Positions 25,240 through 33,386 of a stretch of DNA of 39,778 nt are shown in pieces. Each line of letters starts with the position of its first letter. The first letter of the stretch is position 1. The stretch spans positions 13,648-53,425 of the forward strand of contig MGOK01000117.1 in the NCBI GenBank assembly GCA_001795335.1, given 5' to 3'. Under the pieces are notes generated by a model. The model did no database searches and was not told the DNA's origin. It saw nothing but the letters and a program-made list of their open reading frames with translations. Position numbers and translations under genes: made by a program. The DNA comes from Chloroflexi bacterium RBG_19FT_COMBO_55_16 (lineage in GTDB: Bacteria; Chloroflexota; Anaerolineae; Anaerolineales; UBA4823).

Positions 25240-25905
25240 ATGATCGATAGCACGCTGAAAAGTACGCGCGAGCGGGTTTTGCAGACATTGCTCAAGAATC
25301 ACCGCTGCACAATTAACCACCTGGCTGAAGCTGTGGACATCAACCCAATTTCGGTGCGTCACCATATCTCAAAATTAGAGGCTGAAGGGTTGGTTGGCGC
25401 CGAGGAAGAGCGCCATGGCGTTGGTCGGCCCCGGCATGTCTATTTTCTTACCGAAGCTGGTCTTGAGCATTTCCCTACTCGCTATATGCGTCTCACCATC
25501 CGTCTACTTGGCCAACTCAAAGAGCATATGCCTCCAGAGATGGTAAACCAGTTATTTTCTAAAATGGCGGCTGATCTTGTCCAGGAGTATGCCAATTCAG
25601 CCCGAACTCAGGGTCTCTCCACTGAGCAACGCCTGGATATGGTTAAGACTTTACTCAAGGAAGAAGGATTTAACATCGAGTGGGAGAAAATCGGCGACCA
25701 ATACCACATCCGGGAAGTAAGCTGTCCTTACTTCCATGTTGGACAAAACCATCCCGAGGTTTGCTGGATCGATCAGACGCTGATCTCAACAGTCCTTGAC
25801 CTCCCTGCTGAAAAAGTCAAATGTGTCCTCGATGGAGATAATTACTGCACCTACGTAGTGCCAAACATCCTTCCCGTACTGATCACCTCGGAGGAGATCT
25901 CATGA
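25240..25905 (+). CDS. sufR: SufR-type Fe-S-sensing transcriptional regulator
   Basis: This 221-residue DeoR/ArsR-like winged-helix protein probably represses the suf operon when clusters are plentiful. Residues 8-70 form the DNA-binding domain (TINHLAEAVDINPISVRHHISKLEAEG, then GVGRPRHVYFLTEAG). The C-terminal domain has Cys162 in SCPYFHVG, Cys175 in HPEVCWID, Cys195 and Cys203 in DGDNYCTYVV. Cys162-x12-Cys175 matches the first spacing of cyanobacterial SufR cluster ligands. It diverges from sufC and faces two palindromes. Its stop overlaps the next gene by ATGA. Confidence 0.88.
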   Translation: MIDSTLKSTRERVLQTLLKNHRCTINHLAEAVDINPISVRHHISKLEAEGLVGAEEERHGVGRPRHVYFLTEAGLEHFPTRYMRLTIRLLGQLKEHMPPEMVNQLFSKMAADLVQEYANSARTQGLSTEQRLDMVKTLLKEEGFNIEWEKIGDQYHIREVSCPYFHVGQNHPEVCWIDQTLISTVLDLPAEKVKCVLDGDNYCTYVVPNILPVLITSEEIS

Positions 25906-26243
25906 CCCAAGAGAGCCAAAAAGTAATCTGGCAGGCAGAAAGTACACACCCAAACCAGGCACAAGCCGCTCAGGAAGCGCTGCGCCAAGTTGTTGACCCA
26001 GAAATCGGCCTGAATGTCATCGAACTAGGTTTGATCCGCGACTTGTCCATCTCAGACGACCGGGCGAACCTGGTTATGATTATGACCACGCCCTTTTGTC
26101 CATATGGTCCAGCTCTCCTTGAAATGGCCCGGCAAAAGGTTGAGGGGGCGCTGAAACTGCCGACCGAGATCGAAGTTGGTATGGAAATGTGGGACCCAAT
26201 GATGATGGAAGAAGGCGCTGGGGCGGATTGGGGATTGTTTTAA
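25902..26243 (+). CDS. MIP18/DUF59-family Fe-S maturation protein (SufT-like)
   Basis: This 113-residue cytoplasmic protein is of the DUF59 family, which helps mature Fe-S proteins. The motifs are VVDPEIGLNVIELGLIRDL and MTTPFCPYGPALLEMARQKVEGAL; Cys66 in the TTPFCPYG motif is the conserved family cysteine. An N-terminal extension of about 20 residues precedes the domain, and the tail MMEEGAGADWGLF is short. It overlaps sufR by four bases and is co-transcribed with it, which strengthens the Suf link. PaaD-like roles share the fold, but no phenylacetate genes are present. Confidence 0.88.
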   Translation: MTQESQKVIWQAESTHPNQAQAAQEALRQVVDPEIGLNVIELGLIRDLSISDDRANLVMIMTTPFCPYGPALLEMARQKVEGALKLPTEIEVGMEMWDPMMMEEGAGADWGLF

Positions 26244-26249
26244 TCGCCC

Positions 26250-26278
26250 TTCCCAAACTTCAATCTTTATGTTAAACT
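26250..26278 (+). promoter_or_regulatory. Putative promoter of rpsF-ssb-rpsR
   Basis: TTCCCA (26250-26255) and TAAACT (26273-26278) are 17 bases apart, with an extended TG before the -10 (TGT-TAAACT). Transcription would start near 26285, just before a hairpin. The -35 is poor, so confidence is moderate. Confidence 0.45.
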
Positions 26279-26289
26279 CGTATCAATGT

Positions 26290-26341
26290 AGCCACGCGCT
26301 CTTGCGTGGCTCGCTTTCCGTTCCTGGCAGGCTTACAGCCT
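26290..26341 (+). promoter_or_regulatory. Structured 5' leader of rpsF-ssb-rpsR
   Basis: Two hairpins can form. The first is a perfect 8-bp stem, AGCCACGC (26290-26297) with GCGTGGCT (26304-26311). The second is a 5-bp stem, AGGCT (26329-26333) with AGCCT (26337-26341). They lie between the predicted start and a strong AAAGGAGGT ribosome-binding site. In many bacteria the S6:S18 complex binds the rpsF leader, so autoregulation is plausible. I could not match the known motif base by base. Confidence 0.45.
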
Positions 26342-26378
26342 AGTCTAGGGGCAATCCCGAGGAAAGGAGGTCTCCCCC

Positions 26379-26660
26379 ATGCGCGCCTATGAATTAATTT
26401 TTATCGTCCACCCAGATCTGGACGATTCGGCCATTAAAGAACTGGTCGACCGAGTAAAGGGTTGGATCACAGATGCAGGTGGCCAGGTCGCGAAAGTAGA
26501 CCTGTGGGGTAAGCGAAAACTCGCCTACCGCCTGCGCAAACAATCTGAAGGCCAGTATGTTCTGATGAAAACGCAATTGGCTCCCTCATTTTGCGTCCAA
26601 TTAGAACGCAATCTGCGCCTGCAAGAACCCGTGATGCGATTTCTACTAGCTGCTGAATAA
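26379..26660 (+). CDS. rpsF: 30S ribosomal protein S6
   Basis: This protein of the small-subunit platform binds S18. The 93 residues begin MRAYELIFIVHPDLDD, with the family's conserved VDLWGKRKLAYRLRKQSEGQYVLM and EPVMRFLL at the end. The length is typical. AAAGGAGGT lies about eight bases upstream. It starts the widespread rpsF-ssb-rpsR operon; ssb follows after 34 bases. Confidence 0.97.
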   Translation: MRAYELIFIVHPDLDDSAIKELVDRVKGWITDAGGQVAKVDLWGKRKLAYRLRKQSEGQYVLMKTQLAPSFCVQLERNLRLQEPVMRFLLAAE

Positions 26661-26694
26661 CCGTTTCGTTTCCGATAGTCATGAGGATACACAT

Positions 26695-27090
26695 ATGAGT
26701 CGAGGACTAAACAAGGTTATGATCATTGGCCGCTTAGGGCGCGATCCTGAGATGCGCTATACCCCATCAGGCAAACCTGTAACCACTTACAGTGTCGCGA
26801 CCAGCCGCAGCTGGAACTCCTCCGATGGCGAACGTCACACCGAAACCGAATGGTTTAATGTCGTTGCCTGGGGCAGCCTGGCTGAGATCTGTAAACAGCA
26901 TCTGAGTAAAGGCCAACAAGTGTACATCGAAGGACGCATGCAAACTCGTTATTGGGAAGACGGTGATCGCGTTAAGCACAGCGCCACCGAGATCGTCGCC
27001 AACGAGATGATCATACTTGGCGATCGCCGCGACCTTAACCAATCTACTGAGGAAGAAGCAGCAGAAACAGAAGACGAATTCCCTTTTTAG
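26695..27090 (+). CDS. ssb: Single-stranded DNA-binding protein
   Basis: Ssb coats single-stranded DNA during replication and repair and recruits partner enzymes through its acidic tip. The 131 residues have an OB fold: NKVMIIGRLGRDPEMRYTPSGKPV, TEWFNVVAWGSLAEICKQHLSKGQQVYIEGRM, then ATEIVANEMIILG. The C-terminal tail is acidic and ends EDEFPF, equivalent to the usual DDDIPF tip. The linker between fold and tip is short. It lies between rpsF and rpsR, as in most bacteria. Confidence 0.97.
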   Translation: MSRGLNKVMIIGRLGRDPEMRYTPSGKPVTTYSVATSRSWNSSDGERHTETEWFNVVAWGSLAEICKQHLSKGQQVYIEGRMQTRYWEDGDRVKHSATEIVANEMIILGDRRDLNQSTEEEAAETEDEFPF

Positions 27091-27111
27091 CATTTTATGG
27101 AGTTAACTAAC

Positions 27112-27369
27112 GTGACTGATCAGACAACCCAAGGCCCTATGCGCCGCTACTATACCCGACCCCGGGTCTGCCAGTTCTGCACAGACCATAGTATAGTCAT
27201 CGATTATAAGCAAGCTGAGCTCCTGCGTCGCTATATTTCCGATGATGGCAAGATCCGTCCTCGCCGCCAAACTGGAACCTGCGCTAAGCACCAGCGCGAA
27301 TTGGCGCGTGCAATTAAACGCGCTCGCCACTTGGCTCTATTGCCATTCACGGGTGAAGTCCTGCGCTAG
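27112..27369 (+). CDS. rpsR: 30S ribosomal protein S18
   Basis: S18 is the partner of S6 on the small-subunit platform. Conserved motifs are [34 protein letters not shown] and [25 protein letters not shown]. It keeps two Cys in VCQFC. I prefer the GTG at 27112, which has GGAG nine bases upstream. An ATG at 27097 in the same frame lacks any such site and would add five residues (90 in total). The gene ends the rpsF operon. Confidence 0.95.
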   Translation: MTDQTTQGPMRRYYTRPRVCQFCTDHSIVIDYKQAELLRRYISDDGKIRPRRQTGTCAKHQRELARAIKRARHLALLPFTGEVLR

Positions 27370-27381
27370 AATGGATATAAT
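27353..27381 (+). promoter_or_regulatory. Possible promoter of the parvulin gene
   Basis: A perfect TATAAT (27376-27381) lies just after rpsR, with a poor GTGAAG 17 bases upstream. The predicted start near 27388 gives a leader of about 100 bases. Confidence 0.4.
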
Positions 27382-27414
27382 CTAAAATTCAATCCTTTCG
27401 GCAGGTGCTTGAGT

Positions 27415-27467
27415 CCCAAGTTAAGTCCTTTCCCAACTTGCTCGCCTACTTGGGGGTTTCTAAACCC
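27415..27467 (+). promoter_or_regulatory. Leader with mutually exclusive stems before the parvulin gene
   Basis: CCCAAGT (27415-27421) can pair with ACTTGGG (27448-27454). The overlapping CAAGTT (27417-27422) can instead pair with AACTTG (27435-27440). A third hairpin, GGGTTT (27454-27459) with AAACCC (27462-27467), competes for one base. No T-run follows. This is compatible with a regulatory leader but is not a recognised class. Confidence 0.35.
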
Positions 27468-27490
27468 GGGTAAATGCATCGAGGTCATCC

Positions 27491-28852
27491 ATGGCAAGAT
27501 CGCGTGAAAAAATCGTCACGAAAAAGCATCTAGCCCGCATGGAGCGCGAACGTCTCCAGCGGCGTTATATCCTGGTCGGCAGTTTGGCGGTCGTCGTCAT
27601 TGTTATCGGTTTGCTGGCTTATGGCGTCATAGAATCCACGGTTATCCAACCCCGCCAACCGGTCGCCGTAGTTGGTGAAGATAAGATCTCAACTGGCGAT
27701 TTCCAGGCAAGGGTGCGATTCCAGCGTCGCCAGCTCATTCAACAGTATATGAATATCTTACAAAACATGCAGTTGTTCGGCGGAGACCAGCAGACTCAAG
27801 CATTCTTCCAGCAAAACCTAAACCAAATTCAGCTCCAACTCGAGCCTCAAGCACTCGGACAGGAGACTCTCAATACGATGGTCGATGAGGTTCTGATCCG
27901 CCAGGAAGCCAAGCGCCAGGGCATTACCGTCTCCCAAGAAGAAATCGACCAGCGCATCCAGGAGGAATTCGGCTATTATCCTGGTGGCGAACCACCAACG
28001 GCGACGCCCTTCCCGACCGATGCGCCAACATCGACCCTCTCCCCGATTCAGCTCACCTTGCTCCCTCCGACCGCTACTCCTACTGAAATCGAAGCGACTT
28101 CGACCAGCTCGTTGGATCTGACTTCTACTCCCGCAGTTTTGGCTACAACCGAATCAACGGAAATCAGCTCTGCGACGCCAACCCAGAGTTCCACAGTCAC
28201 TCCAACCGGCCCCACGCCAACCCCGCTCCCATCTCCTACCCCGACCGAATACACCTTCGAGAACTACCAGAAGAATTACGCAGAGGCCTTAAACACCTTC
28301 CAAAAGGAGATTAATTTTAGCGAAAAAAATCTGCGCGACATTATCGCTGCGGATTTATTGCGCCAGAAAGTTCTGAAAACGGTTACTGCCGATGTCCCCC
28401 ATGAGCAGGAACAGGTGTGGGCGCGCCATATCCTGGTTGACGATGAAGCCACAGCCCAAAAGGTTCTCGAGCGCCTCAAAGCTGGCGAGGACTTTGTTGC
28501 CCTAGCAGCTGAATTCTCCACCGACGAGTCTAACAAGAACCAAGGCGGAGATTTGGGTTGGTTCCCAACAGGCCGGATGGTAGCCGAATTCGAGAAAGTT
28601 GCCTTCCAGCTGAGAATCGGCGAAATCAGCGACCCCGTACAGACAACCTTTGGCTGGCACATTATTCAAGTGCTTGGGCATGAGACGCGCTCTCTGTCTT
28701 TTTCGGAATACCAACAGCACCAACAATCCAAATTTGATGAATGGCTCCAGGAACAACGTACGGAAGTTAACCCTCAACTCATTGACACCTGGCAGGAGCG
28801 CATCCCCACCGAGCCGACTCTCTCACCGGAGTTGCTGCCGGCTCAACCGTAA
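27491..28852 (+). CDS. Membrane-anchored parvulin-type peptidyl-prolyl isomerase (PrsA/SurA-like foldase)
   Basis: This extracytoplasmic folding factor has 453 residues. A basic N-terminus precedes one uncleaved-looking transmembrane helix (about residues 23-46). A SurA_N-like helical region follows ([20 protein letters not shown] and [19 protein letters not shown]). A Thr/Pro/Ser-rich segment of about 90 residues (about 168-258) interrupts the chaperone region, which resumes with [32 protein letters not shown]. The parvulin domain is near 312-405: [39 protein letters not shown] and [10 protein letters not shown]. The linker probably projects from the fold. It follows rpsR by 121 bases and converges on smc. 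Confidence 0.9.
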   Translation: MARSREKIVTKKHLARMERERLQRRYILVGSLAVVVIVIGLLAYGVIESTVIQPRQPVAVVGEDKISTGDFQARVRFQRRQLIQQYMNILQNMQLFGGDQQTQAFFQQNLNQIQLQLEPQALGQETLNTMVDEVLIRQEAKRQGITVSQEEIDQRIQEEFGYYPGGEPPTATPFPTDAPTSTLSPIQLTLLPPTATPTEIEATSTSSLDLTSTPAVLATTESTEISSATPTQSSTVTPTGPTPTPLPSPTPTEYTFENYQKNYAEALNTFQKEINFSEKNLRDIIAADLLRQKVLKTVTADVPHEQEQVWARHILVDDEATAQKVLERLKAGEDFVALAAEFSTDESNKNQGGDLGWFPTGRMVAEFEKVAFQLRIGEISDPVQTTFGWHIIQVLGHETRSLSFSEYQQHQQSKFDEWLQEQRTEVNPQLIDTWQERIPTEPTLSPELLPAQP

Positions 28853-28876
28853 AACACGAATCCAAACTTTAACCGA

Positions 28877-31800
28877 TTAAATCTCTTTCGTCACCCGTTC
28901 CACTTCCTCCATCTTTAGGCTTACCGTCTGGCTGGTCGAATCGCGCCCCATCGTCACCCCGTAAATGACGTCAGCCACTTGCACTGTGTTGCGGTTATGA
29001 GTAATGATCACGAATTGAGTTGTCTGGCTCAGTTCGCGCAGTAGCTCGCGGAAGCGTCCGACGTTCGCCTCATCTAGCATGGCATCCACTTCGTCCAGAA
29101 CGCAAAAAGGTGTTGGCGAGACACGCAGCAAGGCAAATACCAGCGCCACGGCTGTCAGGCTTCTCTCACCCCCTGAGAGCAAGGATAATCCCTGCTCACG
29201 CCGGCCGGGCAAGCGCGCCTCGATATCGATGCCAGTGCCGGTCAGGTCGTCTGGGTCAGTCATCACCAAGCGTGCTGACCCACCACCGAACAGGCGCGCG
29301 AAGATCTGGTGGAACTCCACCGCTACGGCTTCGAAAGTTCGTTTGAACTCATATTCCATTAGCTCATCGAGTTCAGCGATCACTTGGCGTACGTCTGTTT
29401 CTGCTTTATGTAAATCACTGACTTGTTCGGTCAAGAAATCGTAGCGTTCCTTGACTTCGTTAAACTCCGCTTGCGCTTCCGGATTAACCGGTCCTATGCG
29501 GCGTAATAAACCCCGTTGGCGTTTCAGAGCTTCCTCTGTCTCCTGTGAGAGTTGTTTCACTACAGGTAGCTCTTCCACCATTCCTTCCAGTGGCAATGGC
29601 GTTGGGCCGGAGACCTCTTCGGCATATTCAAACGCTACCAACCCAAAATCGTCTTCTATCCGTCGCCGTAGAGCCTCTAAGGCTTCTTGCTTGCGCGCCA
29701 GGGCGATCTTGGCCTGGGCGTGATAGTGCTCAGCCATGTTTAAAGCCTGGCGTGCCTGTGCTTCACTCCCTTGGAGGTTAATTTGCTCGGTCTCACCGAT
29801 ATCCAGACTTTTTTCCGCTGGTTCAATTTGGGTCTGCAAGACTTCGATCTGCTCTCCAACTTCGTACTCTACCTTACGCAAGTCAACTTTCTTTTCCACC
29901 AGGTCTTTAAGGGTGAGGTTTAATTCCATTTGCTGGTTGTGAATTTCCGCCAGGTTCTGCTGGGCTTTTTCGAGTGTTTGTTCTCTTTCATGCTGCCGCC
30001 CAATTGCCTCTGTCACGGCCAGCTCTACCACAGCTTTCCGCAGATTCCAGTGGGAAAGCTCCATCTGGAAATCTTCAAAGGGTAATTCACGCAACTCAGT
30101 GGAGATTTCTTTCAAGCCAGATTGTGCCTGGGTTATTTCTTCTATGACAATATTTATCTCCTGCTGTATTCCAACGATCTCAGCTTCCCCTTGTTTGATC
30201 TCAACCTCCATGCGTTGAGCTTGTTCCTTCTGCCAGTCGACCTGTCGATGGGTGTGGTCAATCGACAAATTATCTTGGCTATGCGCAACACGCGCCTTCT
30301 CCTCCACTCTCCGCGCCGCCCGTAAATCCTCACCGAGTTGATCTTCTTCATTCCTAATCGCCTCACGGCGTACATCTAGATCCCGTAGTCGGTCTACGAT
30401 CTTCGCAAGATTTCGCTCAGCCTCAGCTAAAGCCATGCCCAGCTCTCGCCGTTGGCGAGGCCGGTTAAGCGTACCGGAGTTCCCTTCTTGCCCGGCGATT
30501 ACTTGGCCACTGGCGTAAAACACCTCTCCCCGGAGAGTCACTACCCGCAGGTTGCTACCTTTCCCTGATGCAAGTTCTTTTCGCAGCCGTCCTAACAATC
30601 GGCGCGCGGCTCCCCGATCTGTCACTACCAGGACCTGGCCAAGCAACAGGTCAACAGCCGGGCGTAATTCCTCTCGAGCAGACACCAGTTCCGCTGCTAC
30701 CCCAACCACCTCCGCATCGATTTCTGGGAAGGAAAAGGGCGTTCCAGGGACCAATGAGTCAAGCGGCAACAATGCGCCCCTGGCTGGCTGCCCCTCCAGT
30801 AGATTCAGAGCTTCATCTATTTCCGTGCTTTGATCGAACAGGATCGCATCGAGGTATTCGCCTAATACCGCTGAAATCGCGGTCTCATATTTTTTCGGAA
30901 CATCCAGGCTGCTACTCAAAGCCCCACGCGCTCCCATCAGGCGCGCCTGTTGGGCAGCCTGCAGCAGCAGCCGTGCTCCGCTGGCGTATCCAGTCAGAGA
31001 TTGCTCTGCTTGCTCCACCACCTCGAGCTGTGCTCGTAATCGAGCCACATCAGCCTGTTGTTTAGAGATCACCGCATGGTTCTTCTGCTGGGAGGTTTCT
31101 AAATCGCTTATCTGCTGGCGTATTGATTCAAGTGATTTTTCAACTATTTGGCGGCTAGCTTCAGCTTCTCGCCAGGCATGCTCACTTGCCTGAAGACGTT
31201 TTTCAGCCACGAGAATCATCTCCTCACCCTTGACAATCGCCAGATTCGCTGCTTTCCGGTCCACGTGTCGTTTCTCTAACTGTACCCGCCGCTCGGCTAG
31301 CCGCGCTCCCAGGTCCGATTGCCTGACATTCAGCCCGGCCAGCACTTGACGGGTAACTTCTAGTTGCTCTTCAGCTGCTGCCCGTGCTGCTTGTCGGGAC
31401 AATAAAACCTCCTGCGCAGCCTCAACCTGGGTTTGTGCCTCGGTTAAATCGCTCTCCAGCTGTCGAACTTCTTCTTTCGCTTCTTCTAACCGGGCTTCCA
31501 TAAGGCTGATTTCTTCTTTAGCTCGGTTAACACCCCGGATAGTTTCTTGCAACTGCCCCTCCAGGAAATGCATCCGTTCGTCAGACACCGCTAGCTTGCG
31601 GCTGGTGCCCTCCCGCTCTCCATGGAGCTGTGCCAACTGTCGATGCCAGTCATTTAGCTGGCCGCGTAAGCCCTGGATCCGCTCACGGAGTGCATGCAGC
31701 TGCAGGTCAAGACTGGTTTGCGTTTCCCTGGCTGCATCCAAGGCAATTTCCTGGTGACGAGCAGCTTCCCGCGCTTGCGCCAGCTCGCTTTGTACATGAT

Positions 31801-32509
31801 GCCAATGGTAACCATACCACTCTCGCAACAACTGGTGCAAATCCGCCTTCACCTGTTCATATTCCTGGGCCCGCCGGGCTTGTCGTTCCAGGCTGCGGAG
31901 GCGTGGTTGCAGCTCTGCAAGGATATCCTCAACGCGCTGTAAGTTCCGCTGGGTTGTTTCCAATCGACGCAGTGCTTCCTCGCGACGAGACCTGTGCAAA
32001 CCGATTCCAGCAGCTTCTTCAAACAAGCGGCGACGTTCCTCGGCTTTGAGTGCCAATGCAGCGTCCACCAGACCCTGACCAATGATTGTATAGGTGCGTT
32101 CAGCCAGGCCAGATTGCGCCAGCAATTCAGACACATCTCGCAAACGCACACGTTGCCCATTCAGCAAGTACTCATTTTCCCCGTCCCGGTATGCCCGGCG
32201 AGCGATGGCCACCTCAGTGAAATCGATCGGCAACCAGTCATCGCTGTTGTCGAAGATCACTGTCGCCGAGGCCATCCCAGCGCGAGCGCGTTGTTCGGAA
32301 CCAGCAAAAATCATATCCTCAGTTTTCTTACCCCGCAACAAGCTGTAAGACTGTTCACCCAACACCCACCGCAAAGCATCGGCGATATTTGATTTACCAG
32401 AACCATTCGGGCCAACGATGGCTGTCACAGGCCCTGGAAATTCAAACGCTGTGCGGTTGGCAAAGGTTTTATATCCGTGGAGCTCGAGGGATTTCAGGTG
32501 CAGGGTCAT
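28877..32509 (-). CDS. smc: Chromosome segregation/condensation ATPase SMC
   Basis: SMC organises and compacts the chromosome together with ScpA and ScpB. It has 1210 residues. The N-terminal head carries Walker A GPNGSGKSN (residues 33-41). Coiled coils run at about 165-500 and 680-1010, with a hinge between them near 510-660 (SGARLLLQAAQQ to VTLRGEVFYASGQVIAG). The C-terminal head has LSGGERSLTAVALVFALL and Walker B FCVLDEVDAMLDE. Its ATG overlaps the rnc stop by four bases (ATGA), so the two are translationally coupled. The rnc-smc pairing is common in bacteria. Many long opposite-strand frames in this region are shadows. Confidence 0.97.
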   Translation of the reverse strand: MTLHLKSLELHGYKTFANRTAFEFPGPVTAIVGPNGSGKSNIADALRWVLGEQSYSLLRGKKTEDMIFAGSEQRARAGMASATVIFDNSDDWLPIDFTEVAIARRAYRDGENEYLLNGQRVRLRDVSELLAQSGLAERTYTIIGQGLVDAALALKAEERRRLFEEAAGIGLHRSRREEALRRLETTQRNLQRVEDILAELQPRLRSLERQARRAQEYEQVKADLHQLLREWYGYHWHHVQSELAQAREAARHQEIALDAARETQTSLDLQLHALRERIQGLRGQLNDWHRQLAQLHGEREGTSRKLAVSDERMHFLEGQLQETIRGVNRAKEEISLMEARLEEAKEEVRQLESDLTEAQTQVEAAQEVLLSRQAARAAAEEQLEVTRQVLAGLNVRQSDLGARLAERRVQLEKRHVDRKAANLAIVKGEEMILVAEKRLQASEHAWREAEASRQIVEKSLESIRQQISDLETSQQKNHAVISKQQADVARLRAQLEVVEQAEQSLTGYASGARLLLQAAQQARLMGARGALSSSLDVPKKYETAISAVLGEYLDAILFDQSTEIDEALNLLEGQPARGALLPLDSLVPGTPFSFPEIDAEVVGVAAELVSAREELRPAVDLLLGQVLVVTDRGAARRLLGRLRKELASGKGSNLRVVTLRGEVFYASGQVIAGQEGNSGTLNRPRQRRELGMALAEAERNLAKIVDRLRDLDVRREAIRNEEDQLGEDLRAARRVEEKARVAHSQDNLSIDHTHRQVDWQKEQAQRMEVEIKQGEAEIVGIQQEINIVIEEITQAQSGLKEISTELRELPFEDFQMELSHWNLRKAVVELAVTEAIGRQHEREQTLEKAQQNLAEIHNQQMELNLTLKDLVEKKVDLRKVEYEVGEQIEVLQTQIEPAEKSLDIGETEQINLQGSEAQARQALNMAEHYHAQAKIALARKQEALEALRRRIEDDFGLVAFEYAEEVSGPTPLPLEGMVEELPVVKQLSQETEEALKRQRGLLRRIGPVNPEAQAEFNEVKERYDFLTEQVSDLHKAETDVRQVIAELDELMEYEFKRTFEAVAVEFHQIFARLFGGGSARLVMTDPDDLTGTGIDIEARLPGRREQGLSLLSGGERSLTAVALVFALLRVSPTPFCVLDEVDAMLDEANVGRFRELLRELSQTTQFVIITHNRNTVQVADVIYGVTMGRDSTSQTVSLKMEEVERVTKEI

Positions 32510-33225
32510 TCCACCATTCCTATCCTTTCGAGCGCGGCTTGCGCCGCGGATTTGGCAGCCGTCTGTTTGCTGTGCCCGTTTCCGTAGCCATATACCTGCC
32601 CATCGATGTATACCTCGATTTCAAAAATCTTGGCATGGTCAGGACCACTTGCCGAGATTGTCTTGTAGTGAGGAGTTCCTAACCCTTGGGATTGCGCCCA
32701 CTCCTGGAGAGTGCTCTTCGGATCCCTATCCTTATTAGCGGAGAGTATCTGTACCGCCGCCGTCTCCAGCATCGGTGAAATAAATTTTTGAACTCTTGAG
32801 ATTCCTTGGTCAAGAAAAATCGCTCCGATTAAGGCTTCGAATACCCCGCATAACAGTGCGCCTCGCTCCCGACCTCCACCATCGCTTTCACCATGCCCTA
32901 GGAGTATGGCTTTCCCCAGGTCAATATCCCGCGCGAATTGAGCCAAGTTATCCGTCCGGACTAATGCCGAACGCAAGCGAGTCAGGTCACCTTCTGACAT
33001 TTCAGGGAACCGATTATATAACCACGCCCCGACCAGGAAATCGAGGACTGCATCACCCAAAAACTCTAGCCGTTCGTTATCCTCGACGGACTCTGGGTGT
33101 TCATTGAGATAGGACCTATGGGTAAGCGCTCTGGTGAGTAAAAGTGGGTCGGAAATATATAGATCCAACCGTTGAGCAAAATCCTGGGCAGATTCATGCT
33201 CCAGGTTATCCAGAAATTGTTCCAT
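32506..33225 (-). CDS. rnc: Ribonuclease III
   Basis: RNase III cuts double-stranded RNA, including rRNA precursors. The 239 residues contain the catalytic RNase III domain (NERLEFLGDAVLDFLVGAWLY, with its acidic residues, and later FEALIGAIFLDQG with the second acidic set). A C-terminal double-strand RNA-binding domain follows (DPKSTLQEWAQSQGLGTPHYK to KQTAAKSAAQAALERI). I chose the ATG at 33225, preceded by GGGGAG; an upstream in-frame start at 33267 has no site. It overlaps smc and lies 161 bases after fabF. Confidence 0.96.
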   Translation of the reverse strand: MEQFLDNLEHESAQDFAQRLDLYISDPLLLTRALTHRSYLNEHPESVEDNERLEFLGDAVLDFLVGAWLYNRFPEMSEGDLTRLRSALVRTDNLAQFARDIDLGKAILLGHGESDGGGRERGALLCGVFEALIGAIFLDQGISRVQKFISPMLETAAVQILSANKDRDPKSTLQEWAQSQGLGTPHYKTISASGPDHAKIFEIEVYIDGQVYGYGNGHSKQTAAKSAAQAALERIGMVE

Positions 33226-33331
33226 TCTGCCAACTCCCCGGAACTCAGGGGACGCCAGCCACCCCACCTTTGTCGGGTAGCTTGCGATCCATCAGTTCCA
33301 ATAAAAAATTTTAATTACAGATACGTGATAC

Positions 33332-33347
33332 ATGAAACGCGTTTCAT
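33332..33347. promoter_or_regulatory. Perfect 16-bp palindrome between fabF and rnc
   Basis: ATGAAACGCGTTTCAT is perfectly self-complementary without a loop, more like a dimeric repressor site than a terminator. On the minus strand an AT-rich stretch (TAATTAAAATTTTTTATT) follows at about 33299-33318. The element could regulate rnc-smc or end the fabF transcript. I see no regulator gene nearby. Confidence 0.5.
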
Positions 33348-33386
33348 CACCTTTGTTGCGAGTTGCACGCTCTACCTATCCCGCTA

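Noticed and set aside
27990..28260. Repetitive Thr/Pro-rich stretch as a possible DNA repeat or separate gene
   Set aside because: Codons vary and the frame is continuous with both halves of the parvulin protein; it is an unstructured linker.
30568..31065. Long open frames on the strand opposite smc
   Set aside because: They lie wholly inside smc, have no domain-like pattern or ribosome-binding site, and follow from the codon use of a long coiled-coil gene.
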